NCBI GenBank assembly: GCA_019637295.1
Contig: JAHBVX010000003.1
Span: 310,001 to 374,000 of the forward strand
Source of the DNA: Polyangiaceae bacterium
Lineage (GTDB): Bacteria; Myxococcota_A; Polyangia; Polyangiales; Polyangiaceae
Reading direction: 5' to 3'
Length of the DNA stretch: 64,000 nt
The notes under the pieces are model-generated. The model did no database searches. It saw only the letters and a program-made list of their open reading frames with translations, and was not told the DNA's origin. The position numbers and the translations under genes were made by a program. Shown one piece after another: positions 62,910 through 64,000 of the stretch (positions are counted from its first letter, which is position 1; each line of letters starts with the position of its first letter).

Positions 62910-64000
62910 GGCAGCGCTCATCGCGCGACCGAGGGCGTCGTAACCTCGCGCCGTGAGGTGCACTCGATCTTGCGCCGCCAGCGGCGGCGATTTGGTCATC
63001 CAGGTCGTGAAGCCGCCGGGGCCACCCATCGCGCGGGCTGCGCTGAAGTACGCACAGCCACTCTCGGCGGCGACGCTCTCGACCACCTGATCGAGCTCCG
63101 CGACGCGCGGAACCGACGTACCGTCCGGCAGGGCCATGTCCGTGGGACCGACGAGCACGCAGTCCACGCCCGGGACGGCCTCTGCGATGCGGCCGACCAA
63201 GCCGCTCAAATGAGCGCGATAGCGCGCTGCAGCGAGGGTCGACGCCGCTTCGTTCGTTCCGTACGCGACCACGACCAGCGATGGGGCACGCGCGCGCACC
63301 TGCGCCGCGAAGCTCTGCGCGTCCCACGCCAGCGCCGTCGCCGCGCGCGCGCCGTTGATGCCGACAGTATCGACGACGACGCCCGGCTCGACGCTCTCGA
63401 CGATGAGGCCGAACAGTTCTGGCTCACCGCGCACTCCCGTGACGGTGAGCGTGGAGCGAGCGTCACCCTGGAGCTCGACACGCTCGATGTCGGACTGGGC
63501 GGTGCCAGAGATGGTCCTCGGCTTGTCGCCGCTCAGCTCCAGCGTGAATTTCGCGCCGCTTGGCGTGCGATGCAGCAGCGTGAAGCGCATCCGCCCGCTC
63601 GCCGCGCCGTCGAGCAACGTCACGCGCGCGACCGAGTCGGCGCCCAGGGGGATCGCGCGCTGCCCCGACAGACCGAAGACGCCGTCTTTGAAGCGCGCGG
63701 ACGCCGCTGGGTTGGTCGGCTCGCGACGCCACTTGCCGTCCACCTTCACGCTGACGAGGGAGTGCCGATAAGGCTTGATGCCCAGCGAGACGAACCCGGG
63801 CCCACCCTTACCGTAGCGCGCCTGCAGCGGCGCACGCAGCGCGTGGGGCCAGAAGTCGGCGTGCGTGTGCGAATCCCCGAGCCACAGCACGACCACCGGA
63901 GCGGTTCGGGCGTTGCGGCCGAGCTCGGCGAGCGCGGCGCGGAAGCCATCGAGGCGGGCGCCGCGGGCCGGGTTCGGCGTGGAGCCCGCGGCCGGCGGCG
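62898..64000 (-). CDS. SGNH (GDSL) hydrolase, N-terminus beyond window
   Basis: The open frame runs past the right edge, so the start is not seen. At least 367 residues. SGNH motifs: LWLGDSHTHADFW, VVAYGTNEAAS and DRVHLTARGYDALG. Paralogous to the gene at 61407, with which its end overlaps by 12 bases. The N-terminal part visible is helical (RLDGFRAALAELGRNARTA). Function probably polysaccharide acyl-esterase or similar. Confidence 0.85.
   Translation of the reverse strand, partial: PPAAGSTPNPARGARLDGFRAALAELGRNARTAPVVVLWLGDSHTHADFWPHALRAPLQARYGKGGPGFVSLGIKPYRHSLVSVKVDGKWRREPTNPAASARFKDGVFGLSGQRAIPLGADSVARVTLLDGAASGRMRFTLLHRTPSGAKFTLELSGDKPRTISGTAQSDIERVELQGDARSTLTVTGVRGEPELFGLIVESVEPGVVVDTVGINGARAATALAWDAQSFAAQVRARAPSLVVVAYGTNEAASTLAAARYRAHLSGLVGRIAEAVPGVDCVLVGPTDMALPDGTSVPRVAELDQVVESVAAESGCAYFSAARAMGGPGGFTTWMTKSPPLAAQDRVHLTARGYDALGRAMSAALGL

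Noticed and set aside
1-64000. tRNA, rRNA, CRISPR arrays or complete insertion sequences
   Set aside because: None of the spacers is large enough or shows the needed structures.

Overview
The window is a GC-rich (roughly 70%), densely packed bacterial chromosome segment. It most probably comes from a myxobacterium of the Polyangia/Sorangium type. Evidence: eukaryote-like Ser/Thr kinases with proline-rich linkers, FHA and TPR/PEGA-type proteins, many lipoproteins, a MYXO-CTERM-like C-terminus, a glycine-rich surface lipoprotein, type IV pilus genes and sigma-54 type promoters. Genus assignment is inference; no rRNA, tRNA, CRISPR array, prophage or intact insertion sequence was seen. There is no gene-free stretch longer than about 210 bases. 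Many neighbouring genes overlap by 1 to 4 bases (ATGA, GTGA, TGATG).

Layout. 1-4.7 kb: C-terminally cut larB, a membrane protein, TldE/PmbA, a lamin-tail lipoprotein and a small HTH protein. 4.7-7.6 kb: M50 protease-scpA-scpB operon. 7.8-11.2 kb: a zinc-ribbon Ser/Thr kinase coupled to a beta-barrel-like protein, and an isolated FliR/SctT-like export protein. 11.3-15.7 kb: MaoC hydratase, two parvulin proteins, an acyl-CoA dehydrogenase and a lipoprotein. 15.7-23.3 kb: a minor-pilin/PilY1 operon behind a sigma-54 type promoter. 23.4-26.8 kb: a frameshifted Tat lipoprotein, then gcvT-gcvH-gcvPA. 26.8-31.8 kb: a kinase-TPR protein-cysteine-rich lipoprotein operon, a beta-barrel-like protein and a lipase. 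31.9-35.6 kb: a peroxide-response module (DUF3501, Fe-S protein, rubrerythrin) divergent from oxyR.

35.6-45.7 kb is one unbroken minus-strand run: hypothetical protein, thioredoxin-fold lipoprotein, E2-like acyltransferase, argG, histidine phosphatase, DUF808, acyl-CoA dehydrogenase, xthA, ACAD10/11-type phosphotransferase and two DUF72 proteins. 45.8-53.3 kb: DUF4911 protein, a beta-propeller-like protein, a MYXO-CTERM amidase, a glycine-rich DUF1565 lipoprotein and aspartate kinase, followed by a small MITE-like element of stacked hairpins. 53.3-64 kb: TPR protein, MlaC (second sigma-54 type promoter), PilS-like kinase, PilC, a beta-lactamase-fold hydrolase, an FHA membrane protein and two SGNH hydrolases, the last cut by the window edge.

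How the genes work together: the pilus parts (pilC-pilS and the minor pilin/PilY1 operon) lie 34 kb apart, but the only two strong sigma-54 elements found share nearly the same core, which suggests a common RpoN regulon. The oxyR-rubrerythrin-Fe-S-DUF3501 block looks like a peroxide defence unit with one partner of unknown function. The phosphotransferase and acyl-CoA dehydrogenase resemble the LvaA/LvaC or ACAD10/11 route for 4-hydroxyacyl-CoA breakdown.
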